Of a stretch of DNA of 46,733 bases, positions 16,029 through 24,283 are shown piece after piece. This DNA comes from CAZVEE01 sp964625525 (GTDB taxonomy: Bacteria; Pseudomonadota; Alphaproteobacteria; JAJFIK01), in the NCBI GenBank assembly GCA_964625525.1, contig CAZVEE010000021.1, forward strand, positions 1 through 46,733, read 5' to 3'. The position numbers were made by a program, and so were the translations under genes. Under the pieces are notes generated by a model. It was given only the letters and a program-made list of their open reading frames with translations. It had not been told where the DNA came from and made no database searches. Position 1 is the stretch's first letter; each line of letters opens with the position of its first letter.

Positions 16029-19000
16029 TCATTCGCGCAAGGCCGGCGGCGTGGGCGGTTCGAGCAATTCCGGCTCTTCCGGCGCGGGCGGGCCGAACCA
16101 CTGGTCGTGCACCGTGGCCAGCGCCGGCACCAGCATCAGCAGGATCGGCGTCCCGAACAGCACGCCAAAGCCGATGCTCACCGCCAGTGGCACCAGGAAC
16201 TGGGCTTGCACGCTTTGTTCGATGATCAGCGGGAAGACCCCCAGGAAGGTGGTGATGGCGGTCAGCAGAATGGGCCGGAAGCGCGCCTTGGCGGCGCCCA
16301 GCACTGCTTGCGCCGAGCTGTCGCCCAAGCCGCGCCGCTCATTGACGAAATCAATGAGCACAATGGCGCCGTTGATGATCACCCCCGACAGGCCCACGAT
16401 CCCGAAAATACTGATGAAGGTCATGGTGATGCCCATCACCAGGTGCCCCAGGATCGCGCCCGCCACACCGAAGGGAATTGCCGCGACGACCACCAAGGGC
16501 TGGGTGTAGGAGCGGAAGGCGATGGCGAGCAGGGCATAAATGGCAAAGACCGCGAGCAGGAAATTCCGGCTCAGCGCCGAGCCTGTCTCGCTCTGCTCTT
16601 CCTGTTCGCCGGCAAGGCCAAAGCTTACACCGGGGACCTCTTGCACCAGGTCCGGCAGGAAGGTGTCGATCAGATAGGCGTTCACATCGCCGCCGGTGGT
16701 GACCGCGTCGTCCACGGCCGCCGTGACCGTGATGATGCGCTGTCCGTCGCGCCGGTCGATCGTGGTGGGGCCAAAGCCGTAGCTCACATCCGCCACTTCC
16801 CGCACGGGCACGAAACCGCCTGCGGGCGTGCGCACCCGGTAGCTGAAAATGTCGTCGATGGTGCGCCGTTCCGCTTCCGGCAAGCGCACATAGACGCGCA
16901 CTTCATCCTGGCCCCGCTGCACGCGCAGGGCCTCTGCGCCGAAGAAAGCGGCGCGGATCTGGGCCGCCAGATCCTGCACGGTCAAGCCATAGGTGCGGGC
17001 TTCGGGTTTCAGGGTCAGCGAGATCTCCTGACGCCCTTGGTCCAGATCGCTGCGGGCATCGAAGACGCCATTGAGGCTGCGCAGTTCCGCCACCAGCGCG
17101 TCGGAGGCCCGCTCCAGCGCCGCCAGCTCCGGGGCCGAAAGTTCGATACGGATCGCGTCGCCCAGATTGATCAGCGAGGACGAGAACACGAGTTTGCGCA
17201 CGCCGGGAATCTCGCCCACGGCCGCCCGCCAGCGCTGTTCGAACAGGCTCGCCGGGAAAGGACGGATGGTGGGGTCCAGAAGTTCCAGAACGATGGTCGC
17301 CTCATTGGTCTGGGAAATGCCCGGCCCCGCGCCCCCCGGCCCCCCGCCCAGGCCCGCGCCCGCGCCGACCGCCAGATAACGGGCCGTCACAATGCTGCCC
17401 CGCTCGATCTCGAACTCGTCTTCGATGGCGTGGGCGACGGCAAGGCCGCGCTCCATGACACGGCTGGCCGCTGTTTCCGTGCGTTCCGGTGCCGTCCCCG
17501 GCGCCAGTTCGATATCCGCGGTCACATAGGTTGCTTCCACCTGCGGCCCGAAGGAGAACGGCACGATGCCCCCGGCCAAAAGGCCGAAACTCATCATCAG
17601 CATGGCGATGCCGGACGCGATGATGATGCCGTAGTGGCGGATGGCGAAGCGCACCGCCCGGGTCAGGGGCCCATCGACAAAGCGCTCCAGATTGCGCTTC
17701 ACAAAAGCCTGCGGCCCGGACATCAGCCGCGTCAGCAGCCCCGGCCGCTCATCCAGCCCCACATAGGACAGGTGTCGCGGCAGCACCAACAGCGATTCCA
17801 CCAGCGACAACAGCAGCACCGTGATCACCACTGACGGGATATCACCCAGGAACAGCCCGAAAGTGCCCGGCAGGAACAGCAGCGGCAGGAACGCCATCAC
17901 CGTGGTGAGAACGGCGAAGATCACCGGTCCGGAAATCCGGTGCGCGCCTTCAATGGCCGAGGTGAACGGGTGTTCGCGCGTTCCCGCGCGCGCATAGATA
18001 TTCTCCCCCACCACGATGGCGTCATCCACCACGATGCCGATGGCCAGGATGAACCCGAACAGCGAGATCTGGTTGATGGAGACGCCCAGCACCGCCATCA
18101 CGGCGAAGGTGCCGATAAAGGCCACGAAAATGCCGAGCGACACCCAGAACGCGAGCCGCAGGTTCAAAAACAGGGTCAAGGTGATGATCACCAGCGTCAG
18201 ACCCACCGCGCCATTGCGGATCAGCAATTCGAAGCGATTGCGCAATTCGTCCGCGTCGTTGCGCCAGACCCGCAATTGCACACCCGGCGGCAGGGACGGC
18301 TCCAGCTCTTCCTCCAGATAGGTCTCGACGATCTCGACCACGTCAAGAACCCGCTCCTCGCCGATACGGAACACGCGGACGAACACGGCCGGCTGGCCGT
18401 TGAAGCGGATGAAAGAGTCCGCGTCCTGCAAGCCGTCGCGGATCGTGGCCACATCGCCCAGCCGCACCTGCGCGCCGTCCTCATTGGCCACGAGCACGAT
18501 GTCGGCGAAGTCCTGGCCCGTATAGGCGCGCCCGACCGTGCGCAGCAGGATCTCCTCATCTTCCGTTTCGATGCCGCCCGCGGGCAGGTCCAGGCTGAGC
18601 CGCCCGACGGCCGCGGAGATATCCGTCAGGCTGAGCCCATAGGCGCGCAGCGTGTCGTTCTCCACTTCAATGGAGATCTCATAGGGCTGGTCGCCCCGCG
18701 TATCGACAAAGGAAATGCCGCCCTTGGCAGAGAGGTCGTCCTGCGCCCGGTCGGCGATCTGTTTCAGCGCCTCCGGGTCCACATCGCCATAAAGCGCGAT
18801 CTCCACCACGCGCGAGCGGTTGGTGATTTCGCGCACTTGCGGCTCTTCCGCCTCGCCGGGGAAAGTGGTGATGCGGTCCACTTCCGCTTTCACTTCATCG
18901 AGCTTTTGCGAGACATCCACGCCCCGATTGAACTCGATGGTGACGACACCGACGCCTTCCGACGCGGTCGCGCGCAGCTCGCTGATCCCATCGACGCCTT

Positions 19001-19217
19001 CGACCTGTTCCTCGATGCGCTGAACAATGGAATCTTCGATTTCAGAGGGCAGCGCGCCGGGATACTCCACCCGAACTTCGACCTGTCCCAGGCTGAATTC
19101 CGGGAACACCATCTGGCCAATGGACGTGGCGCTTACCGCGCCCGCAAAGACCATCAGCAGCATCAGCAGATTGGCCGCAACACCGTTGCGGACCATGAAG
19201 GCGATGGCGTTTTTCAT
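16029..19217 (-). CDS. RND-family efflux pump, inner-membrane subunit
   Basis: 1062 aa, normal for an AcrB/MexB-type trimeric proton-driven pump. The N-terminal TM1 (IAFMVRNGVAANLLML), two large periplasmic loops and TM clusters around 335-480 and 850-1040 give the expected 12-TM, two-fold-repeated layout. The proton-relay aspartates of TM4 are D398-D399 in GIVVDDAIVVGE. The TM10 Lys of AcrB appears replaced by Asn (VIINGAIVLIDF), as in several non-AcrB RND subfamilies. The start overlaps the adaptor stop by 4 bases (ATGA). No outer-membrane TolC-type channel gene is present nearby. Substrate unknown; cotranscription with acyl-CoA enzymes hints at lipid or hydrophobic acid export (inference). 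Confidence 0.96.
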   Translation of the reverse strand: MKNAIAFMVRNGVAANLLMLLMVFAGAVSATSIGQMVFPEFSLGQVEVRVEYPGALPSEIEDSIVQRIEEQVEGVDGISELRATASEGVGVVTIEFNRGVDVSQKLDEVKAEVDRITTFPGEAEEPQVREITNRSRVVEIALYGDVDPEALKQIADRAQDDLSAKGGISFVDTRGDQPYEISIEVENDTLRAYGLSLTDISAAVGRLSLDLPAGGIETEDEEILLRTVGRAYTGQDFADIVLVANEDGAQVRLGDVATIRDGLQDADSFIRFNGQPAVFVRVFRIGEERVLDVVEIVETYLEEELEPSLPPGVQLRVWRNDADELRNRFELLIRNGAVGLTLVIITLTLFLNLRLAFWVSLGIFVAFIGTFAVMAVLGVSINQISLFGFILAIGIVVDDAIVVGENIYARAGTREHPFTSAIEGAHRISGPVIFAVLTTVMAFLPLLFLPGTFGLFLGDIPSVVITVLLLSLVESLLVLPRHLSYVGLDERPGLLTRLMSGPQAFVKRNLERFVDGPLTRAVRFAIRHYGIIIASGIAMLMMSFGLLAGGIVPFSFGPQVEATYVTADIELAPGTAPERTETAASRVMERGLAVAHAIEDEFEIERGSIVTARYLAVGAGAGLGGGPGGAGPGISQTNEATIVLELLDPTIRPFPASLFEQRWRAAVGEIPGVRKLVFSSSLINLGDAIRIELSAPELAALERASDALVAELRSLNGVFDARSDLDQGRQEISLTLKPEARTYGLTVQDLAAQIRAAFFGAEALRVQRGQDEVRVYVRLPEAERRTIDDIFSYRVRTPAGGFVPVREVADVSYGFGPTTIDRRDGQRIITVTAAVDDAVTTGGDVNAYLIDTFLPDLVQEVPGVSFGLAGEQEEQSETGSALSRNFLLAVFAIYALLAIAFRSYTQPLVVVAAIPFGVAGAILGHLVMGITMTFISIFGIVGLSGVIINGAIVLIDFVNERRGLGDSSAQAVLGAAKARFRPILLTAITTFLGVFPLIIEQSVQAQFLVPLAVSIGFGVLFGTPILLMLVPALATVHDQWFGPPAPEEPELLEPPTPPALRE

Positions 19218-20491
19218 GATCCGGTCTGCCCAGCGCGTGCGTCATTGGCGGGTGCCGCTGTTGCCGCGTCGAGGGTCCGCACGGACAGGCCGTTCACGGC
19301 CGTCACCGGTAACTGGCCCACAATCACCCGGGTTCCCGGCCGAATGCCCTCGGCCAGCAGGCTTGCTGCGCCGTCTGCCTCGGCCAGGATCTCCACGGGG
19401 ACGATACGCAGCGTGCCCTGCGCGTCGATGATCCAGACAGTCTGGCCCGTGCGCACCGCCTCGCGCGGCGCGATCAGCAGATCCGGCACAACGCGCCCGC
19501 GAATGGCGACGCGCGCGAACATGCCGGGGCGCAGCAGCGGGGCCTCACTATTGGACAAGGATGGGCTTGAGGGCTCGCCCGGCACGTCCGGGTTCGGCAC
19601 CCGCACGATCACGTCGAGAGTGCGCGTTTGGCGGTCGATTTCCGCCTGGGCGCGGGCCACGTAGCCCGCCCAGGAATAGGTGCCGCCGGCGAACTGCACC
19701 GTGATTTCCGCGCTCGGTGCGTCCTCGGCGGACAGGGCATCCGCTGTCCAGAGATTGGGGATCAGTGCGGCTTCCCGCGTTTCCAGCGGCAGCACGATTT
19801 CCAGAACGTCCGAGGCATACAGGCGGGCCAGTTCCGCGCCCACCTGCACCACTTGGCCCACGGCCACGTTCTCGCTCACAACCCGGCCGGTGAAGGGCGC
19901 TTTCAGCGTTGCAAAGTCCAGGTCCAGCTGGCGCTGGGCGATGAGCGCGTCCAGGCGACTCAGGGTGGCGCGATTGCGCTCGCGCTGGCTGATCAGCTCA
20001 TCAACCCGCTCTTCCGCGGCAAAGCCCCGATTGTTCAGGCTGCGCGCGCGGGTGATCTGCTGATTGATGAACGCCAAATCTGCTTCCGTCGCGGCCTTGT
20101 CCGCTTCGGCTTGGGTCAAGGCGGCCTGGAAGGGGCGCTGGTCCAGTTCCACCAGCACTTCGCCGTCTTCCACTTTCGACCCCGGTTCGAGGCGTGGACT
20201 GACCATCATCACCGCACCGCCGACCCGCGCCGCCAGCGCCACGTCACGCACGGGCGTAATGAAGCCGGAGCCCGTCACATGCAGCGGTCCGGTCCCGGCC
20301 CGCAGTGGCACCGCTTCAACCAGAACCGCACGATCTTGCGGTGTGCGCGGCTCGGGCGGTTGCCGCATGGCCTGGAGCATCACGAACCCCACAAACCCAG
20401 CGCCCAGAATGCCGATGGTCAGCAGCCACGAAAACCAGGCGCCGCGTTTGGGCTGTGTCTCGTCTGCTGGATCCGGTTCCGTCATCGCCAT
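19214..20491 (-). CDS. RND periplasmic adaptor (membrane fusion protein)
   Basis: 425 aa from the ATG at 20491, with GAGG 5 bases upstream; the frame is open further, but the upstream stretch does not look like protein of this family. It has an N-terminal membrane anchor (WFSWLLTIGILGAGFVGFVML), then the lipoyl/barrel-sandwich half (PRLEPGSKVEDGEVLVELDQRPF), an alpha-helical hairpin (AEADKAATEADLAFINQQ and following), the second lipoyl half (ATLKAPFTGRVVSENVAVG), and beta-barrel/membrane-proximal domains. It links the RND pump to an outer-membrane channel. Coupled by an ATGA overlap to the pump gene. First gene of the five-gene minus-strand run, preceded by a 209-base gap that should carry the promoter. 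Confidence 0.94.
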   Translation of the reverse strand: MAMTEPDPADETQPKRGAWFSWLLTIGILGAGFVGFVMLQAMRQPPEPRTPQDRAVLVEAVPLRAGTGPLHVTGSGFITPVRDVALAARVGGAVMMVSPRLEPGSKVEDGEVLVELDQRPFQAALTQAEADKAATEADLAFINQQITRARSLNNRGFAAEERVDELISQRERNRATLSRLDALIAQRQLDLDFATLKAPFTGRVVSENVAVGQVVQVGAELARLYASDVLEIVLPLETREAALIPNLWTADALSAEDAPSAEITVQFAGGTYSWAGYVARAQAEIDRQTRTLDVIVRVPNPDVPGEPSSPSLSNSEAPLLRPGMFARVAIRGRVVPDLLIAPREAVRTGQTVWIIDAQGTLRIVPVEILAEADGAASLLAEGIRPGTRVIVGQLPVTAVNGLSVRTLDAATAAPANDARAGQTGS

Positions 20492-20653
20492 TATGCCTCG
20501 ACCCCCAAAACGGTCCGACGCAGTCCAGGCGTCACCGCGCGCCAGGGCCGCATCCCTCCACACCACTGCGTCGTGCACACGCCACCCTGGCGCCGTGCAT
20601 GACGTTGTGCTTGTAAGAATACGCCACTTTGTTGCGCGCGGTTGTCGCGTCTT

Positions 20654-20688
20654 CGGACCTTTTTGTATCAATCTGTGCCAAAGGTCCG
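20654..20688. repeat. 9-bp inverted repeat upstream of the RND operon
   Basis: CGGACCTTT (20654-20662) and AAAGGTCCG (20680-20688) are perfect complements separated by 17 bases. They lie 12 bases past the lipoprotein gene stop and ~160 bases before the adaptor start. No T-run follows on the minus strand, so either a weak terminator hairpin or a regulator-binding site for the pump operon is possible. The rest of the 20492-20700 gap holds no gene or clear promoter that I can see. Confidence 0.5.
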
Positions 20689-20700
20689 GCAGAGGCGGTC

Positions 20701-21960
20701 TTAAGGACAGCTGGCCTGCGCAATCCGGTCCGCCACCGGTTGCAGGGCTTGGGCCGCCCGGCTCATGGGCGCGACCGCCTCGGTCAGCGGCTGACGCGCG
20801 AGGCTGGTCAGGCTCACCGTGTCGGGGCGCAGCGCCTCACACTGGCGGGTCTCACGGCAGGCCGCCATCCGATCGCCCGCCACGGACAACGTGCCCGCGA
20901 GCGAGGCGAAGCTCTGGCTTTCCGGTGTGAGGCATTCGCTGGCGCTGCTCGCGCGGCCTGGTTCGTTCAAACCATGGGTTTCGAGCAGCGCGATCGCCCG
21001 GTCGGTGTGCCATCCCGCATCCGCCACAGCTTGGCCCAGCGCGTCCGGCAAGCGCGCGAGCGGGTCATCGCCGCCTCGCTCCATGAGGCTCGCCAGCCGC
21101 GTGAAAGCGATGGCCGCCAGGTCTAGATCGGCAATGAGATCGCTGGCACCCGCCCCGTGCAGCCGATCCGCCCAGATCATGCGCCCACCGGCCGCGGCCG
21201 TCGCATCAAGTGCCTCAGCCGCCGCGCGCAGGTCTTGCACATGATCGGGTTGAGCCGCCGGTTCAGCGGGATCTTCGGCCGGGGCCTCCGGCGCTTGCGG
21301 CATGGCCAGCGCTGACACCAGGGCGTCGAGCGTATCCCGCGCCTCGAGTCCTGCCGCAAAGACACTTTCGCGCCACACGGCCGGGGTCTCGCCAGAGGGC
21401 ACTGGCGTGCGCTGGGCCGCCCGGTGCAGCCGCTCCGCCGCCGCACCGGCGCTCAACGACCCGGTGTTCAGTGCATCCCGCGCCGTGGCCAGATCCTCAC
21501 AGGGGATGGCCGGGCAGGCGCCGCCGCATTGCACGGCTCGGTCCATGATTGCGGCGACTTGGGTCGCGAGAGCCGCGGCGGCGGCCGTGGCGCGCTCGGC
21601 GGCGGGGGTGCCGCAGTAGGTATGGGCGTCCACACGGAACGCGATCAACGGCTCGGACGTGTCTGCCGGAGCAAGATCCGGCAGGTGCTCCAGCCGCTGC
21701 GAGAGGGCCGCGTGAAACATCTGGGCCGCGGGCCGCGTCTCCGGTGCCAGTGCCGCTTGGACACTGTCGATAAGATCAGCCCGCAGGCGGGCGCCCACGA
21801 CCGCTGCGGCGTTGACCGGCGCCGGTGCCGTGATCGGCGCTGGCTCTGTCGTCGCCGGAGCCTCGTCAACCGGTGCGGTGGCTTCGCCGCACGCGGTGAG
21901 GGACAGGGCGGCGATGGACAGGCTCAGACCCAGGACGCGCAGGCGGGCTCTGGACAACAT
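20701..21960 (-). CDS. Predicted lipoprotein of unknown family
   Basis: 419 aa. The signal peptide ends in a good lipobox, LTAC, with lipidated C24 followed by Gly-Glu, so the protein should be sorted to a membrane (probably the outer one). An Ala/Pro/Thr-rich tether (25-50) follows. The rest is Ala-rich, strongly helical, with several Cys (CGGACPAIPC, a CxxxCxxxxC cluster; others near the C-terminus) that could form periplasmic disulfides. I do not recognise a catalytic motif or family. AGGGAA precedes the ATG. The gene lies 35 bases after the next secreted-protein gene, in the same direction, and upstream of the RND adaptor; joint function in the envelope is plausible but unproven. Confidence 0.8.
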   Translation of the reverse strand: MLSRARLRVLGLSLSIAALSLTACGEATAPVDEAPATTEPAPITAPAPVNAAAVVGARLRADLIDSVQAALAPETRPAAQMFHAALSQRLEHLPDLAPADTSEPLIAFRVDAHTYCGTPAAERATAAAAALATQVAAIMDRAVQCGGACPAIPCEDLATARDALNTGSLSAGAAAERLHRAAQRTPVPSGETPAVWRESVFAAGLEARDTLDALVSALAMPQAPEAPAEDPAEPAAQPDHVQDLRAAAEALDATAAAGGRMIWADRLHGAGASDLIADLDLAAIAFTRLASLMERGGDDPLARLPDALGQAVADAGWHTDRAIALLETHGLNEPGRASSASECLTPESQSFASLAGTLSVAGDRMAACRETRQCEALRPDTVSLTSLARQPLTEAVAPMSRAAQALQPVADRIAQASCP

Positions 21961-21995
21961 GACGGGCTTCCCTGATCAAAAAGGCGGAGATCGCG

Positions 21996-22934
21996 TTACG
22001 GCTGCAAGGTGGGGGCTTCGTCGAAGGCCTCCACCGGATGGGGCGCAAGCAGCGCATTCAGCGCGTGATAACCAGCGCGCTCGACATCATCCGTGCCCGC
22101 CATTTCAGCCAGCAGCGTCTCCGCCTGGCTGCCCGGCGTCACCAGATGCGTGGCTAGCCAGTCCAGATCGCTCAGCTCCAGGCTGTCAAAGCGCCCTTCA
22201 ATGGGGTCACCAGGCGTCGCCAGGCGTTCCGACAGCCGCCAGGCAAAGGCCTCATAGGTGAAGCGGGAGAAACTGGTGCCCAGATTGTCGCCGAACCGGT
22301 CTTGGGTGAAATGCACCCAACGCCAGGCGCGCCGCGCCAAGCGCGCCCGCCATGCAGCCAGGTCTTCGAGCGCCACGGCCATGCGCGCCTTGATCACCTC
22401 GGGGTCCGCGTCCGGCGCTTCCGCGTCTTGGGCGATCAGGCCAAATTCGAACCAGGTTTGGCTGACTTTCATGCGCCACAGCCGATCCATGGAGAGCTGG
22501 ATATTGTTGGCGGCCCAGCGCCGCATTTTCACAGGCCAATCATCGATACGGCCTGTTTGGCCGGCGTTACGCCGGTGTGTGTCGGCATTCCGGCGCAGCT
22601 CAGAAACCCATTCGCCGAGGTCGTCGTGTTCCTTAGAGCCCAGGCGACCGCTCACCGGCGAGGGCACGTCCGCCTCCCCATAGGCGCGCCCGAAGTCATC
22701 GCGCAACAGGCGCGCCTCGCGCAGGTTTATCACCAGATCCCGTTCGATGCGGTGATAGAAGGCGGGCAGATGCGCCCGTTCCGGTAAGGCCAGGGCCGCG
22801 TCTGTGTCGTCGTCCTGCGCGTGCGCCGGTCCGGCCAGCCCGGCCCAGCCAGTCAGCCCGGCCCAGCCAGTCAGCCCCGCCCAGCCGAGCAGCACCGCCG
22901 CCACGCCCGCGATCATCGCCCGCCGTGCCGTCAT
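21996..22934 (-). CDS. Predicted secreted protein of unknown family
   Basis: 312 aa with a cleavable signal peptide (MTARRAMIAG start, AHAQD cleavage site near residue 40). The hydrophobic core of the signal peptide contains a GWAGLT repeat coded by an 18-bp tandem repeat. The mature part is helical and rich in Trp and Arg (for example WRARLARRAWRWVHF), with acidic stretches; I recognise no domain. GAGGG lies 8 bases before the ATG. It sits 61 bases after an enoate reductase gene and 35 bases before the lipoprotein gene. The two unknown exported proteins may be a functional pair. Confidence 0.78.
   Translation of the reverse strand: MTARRAMIAGVAAVLLGWAGLTGWAGLTGWAGLAGPAHAQDDDTDAALALPERAHLPAFYHRIERDLVINLREARLLRDDFGRAYGEADVPSPVSGRLGSKEHDDLGEWVSELRRNADTHRRNAGQTGRIDDWPVKMRRWAANNIQLSMDRLWRMKVSQTWFEFGLIAQDAEAPDADPEVIKARMAVALEDLAAWRARLARRAWRWVHFTQDRFGDNLGTSFSRFTYEAFAWRLSERLATPGDPIEGRFDSLELSDLDWLATHLVTPGSQAETLLAEMAGTDDVERAGYHALNALLAPHPVEAFDEAPTLQP
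22840..22893. repeat. 18-bp tandem repeat within a signal peptide
   Basis: Two identical 18-bp units (22840-22857, 22858-22875) and a third imperfect one (22876-22893). Read on the minus strand they encode GWAGLT-type hexapeptides in the hydrophobic core of the signal peptide of the secreted protein. Changes in copy number would stay in frame and lengthen or shorten the core. Confidence 0.9.
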
Positions 22935-23022
22935 CCCCGTATCCCTCGTCTGATCTTCAGAACCGTTGCCTCTTACACCGCCGCCGATGTCATCGGTCGC
23001 CGCGCCACGCGAGTCAAGCGGC

Positions 23023-24132
23023 TTAGGCCAGCTCCCCCAGCATCTCTTTACGGTAGGGCTTGATGGCGTCGAACTGGCCAGCGCGCACCAGGTTCGGCCA
23101 ATCGGGATTGGCGATCAGCGCCCGCCCCACTGCCGCCAGGTCAAACTCGCCCCGGTCGATGCGCGCGGCAAGATCCTCGATGCGCCCCACATCGGTCTCG
23201 CTGCCTGGAATATTGCCGTAGGTGGTGATGAAGTCCTGATCCAGGCCGATAGAGCCCACGGTGATTGTCGGCTTGTTCGTCAGTTTCTTGGTCCAGCCTG
23301 CCAGGTTGAGATCCGACCCCTCGAATTCCGGCAGCCAGTAGCGCCGCGTGGAGCAGTGGAAGCAGTCCACGCCCGCGTCGCTGAGCGGCCCCAGAAACGC
23401 CTCCAGGGCTTGTGGCGTCTGCGCCAGTTTGGCCTCGTAGTCCTGCTGCTTCCATTGGGAAAAGCGTAGAATAATGGGCATTTGCGGCGGGATGACCGCG
23501 CGCACCGCCCGGACCACGGCCCGGGCAAAGGCCGTGCGCCCCACCAGATCGCCGCCATAGATGTCCGCGCGCGTATTGGTGCCATCCCAGAAGAACTGGT
23601 CGATCAGATAGCCATGCGCCGCATGGATCTCGATGCCGTCAAAGCCCACCGCCACCGCGTTCGCGGCGGCGTCCGCATAAGCCTCGATGGTGCCCGCGAT
23701 TTCCGCGTCGGTCATGGGCTGGCCTTGCGTCTTGCCCGGTTTGAACAGGCCCGAGGGGCTTTTGCTCGCAATATCGGGAAAGCCCGAGCGCTCCGGCCGG
23801 CGCACCGCGCCCACGTGCCAGATCTGCGGAAAGATCACGCCGCCTGCCGCATGCACCTGGGCGACAACCTCTTTCCAGCCCGCCATGGACGGCTCGCCGG
23901 CCAGTTTCGGGACCCGTGCATCGCCGGAAGAGGCCGGATCACTGAGTGTCGTGCCCTCGGTGATGATCAGGCCCACGCCCCCTTCCACCCGGCGTCGGTA
24001 ATAGCTCGCCACGTTCTCGCCCGGCACCTGATCGGGGCTGAAGGAGCGCGTCATGGGCGCCATAGCGATCCGGTTGGCCAGCTGAACAGACTTCAACCGG
24101 AAGGGCGAGAAAAGGGGCGAGAGATCGGGCAT
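23023..24132 (-). CDS. NADH:flavin oxidoreductase, Old Yellow Enzyme family
   Basis: 369 aa from the ATG at 24132, with AGGAG 8 bases upstream. FMN-dependent TIM-barrel ene-reductase that reduces activated C=C bonds of enones and nitro-alkenes. Visible: N-terminal LFSPFRLKSVQLANRIAMAPMTR, ITEGT (57-61), the ligand-binding pair H170/H173 in HAAHGYL, DGTNTR, YGG, and the C-terminal VGRALIANPDW. The position-26 region (APMTR) is of the classical OYE type. Physiological substrate unknown; together with the nearby P450 and BVMO it may act on terpenoid, steroid or other cyclic ketones (inference). Divergent from the MFS transporter gene; the 151-base gap carries a 9-base direct repeat (CTAGCCTGA at 24167 and 24225) and no clear promoter. 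Confidence 0.94.
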   Translation of the reverse strand: MPDLSPLFSPFRLKSVQLANRIAMAPMTRSFSPDQVPGENVASYYRRRVEGGVGLIITEGTTLSDPASSGDARVPKLAGEPSMAGWKEVVAQVHAAGGVIFPQIWHVGAVRRPERSGFPDIASKSPSGLFKPGKTQGQPMTDAEIAGTIEAYADAAANAVAVGFDGIEIHAAHGYLIDQFFWDGTNTRADIYGGDLVGRTAFARAVVRAVRAVIPPQMPIILRFSQWKQQDYEAKLAQTPQALEAFLGPLSDAGVDCFHCSTRRYWLPEFEGSDLNLAGWTKKLTNKPTITVGSIGLDQDFITTYGNIPGSETDVGRIEDLAARIDRGEFDLAAVGRALIANPDWPNLVRAGQFDAIKPYRKEMLGELA

Positions 24133-24283
24133 TGAGGGTCTCCTGAAGCCTGACTGCATGTCACCCCTAGCCTGAAGTTTCATCTCGGTGGGCGCAAGGG
24201 CCTCGCCGAGACGCCAATGACCGGCTAGCCTGAGTGGCAAGACACGACCGGAACAGGCGGCAAAACAGGCGGGGAGGGCACTG

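Noticed and set aside
14724..17834. A long open frame of over 1000 codons on the plus strand, opposite the carboxylase and RND genes
   Set aside because: It spans two well-supported minus-strand genes and is rich in His, Arg and Gln with no domain; such frames arise from GC-rich third positions on the opposite strand.
24167..24233. Direct repeat CTAGCCTGA (24167-24175 and 24225-24233) as a regulator site between the OYE and MFS genes
   Set aside because: Only nine bases, unsymmetrical and 58 bases apart; not enough to call a site, though it is noted in the gene entry.
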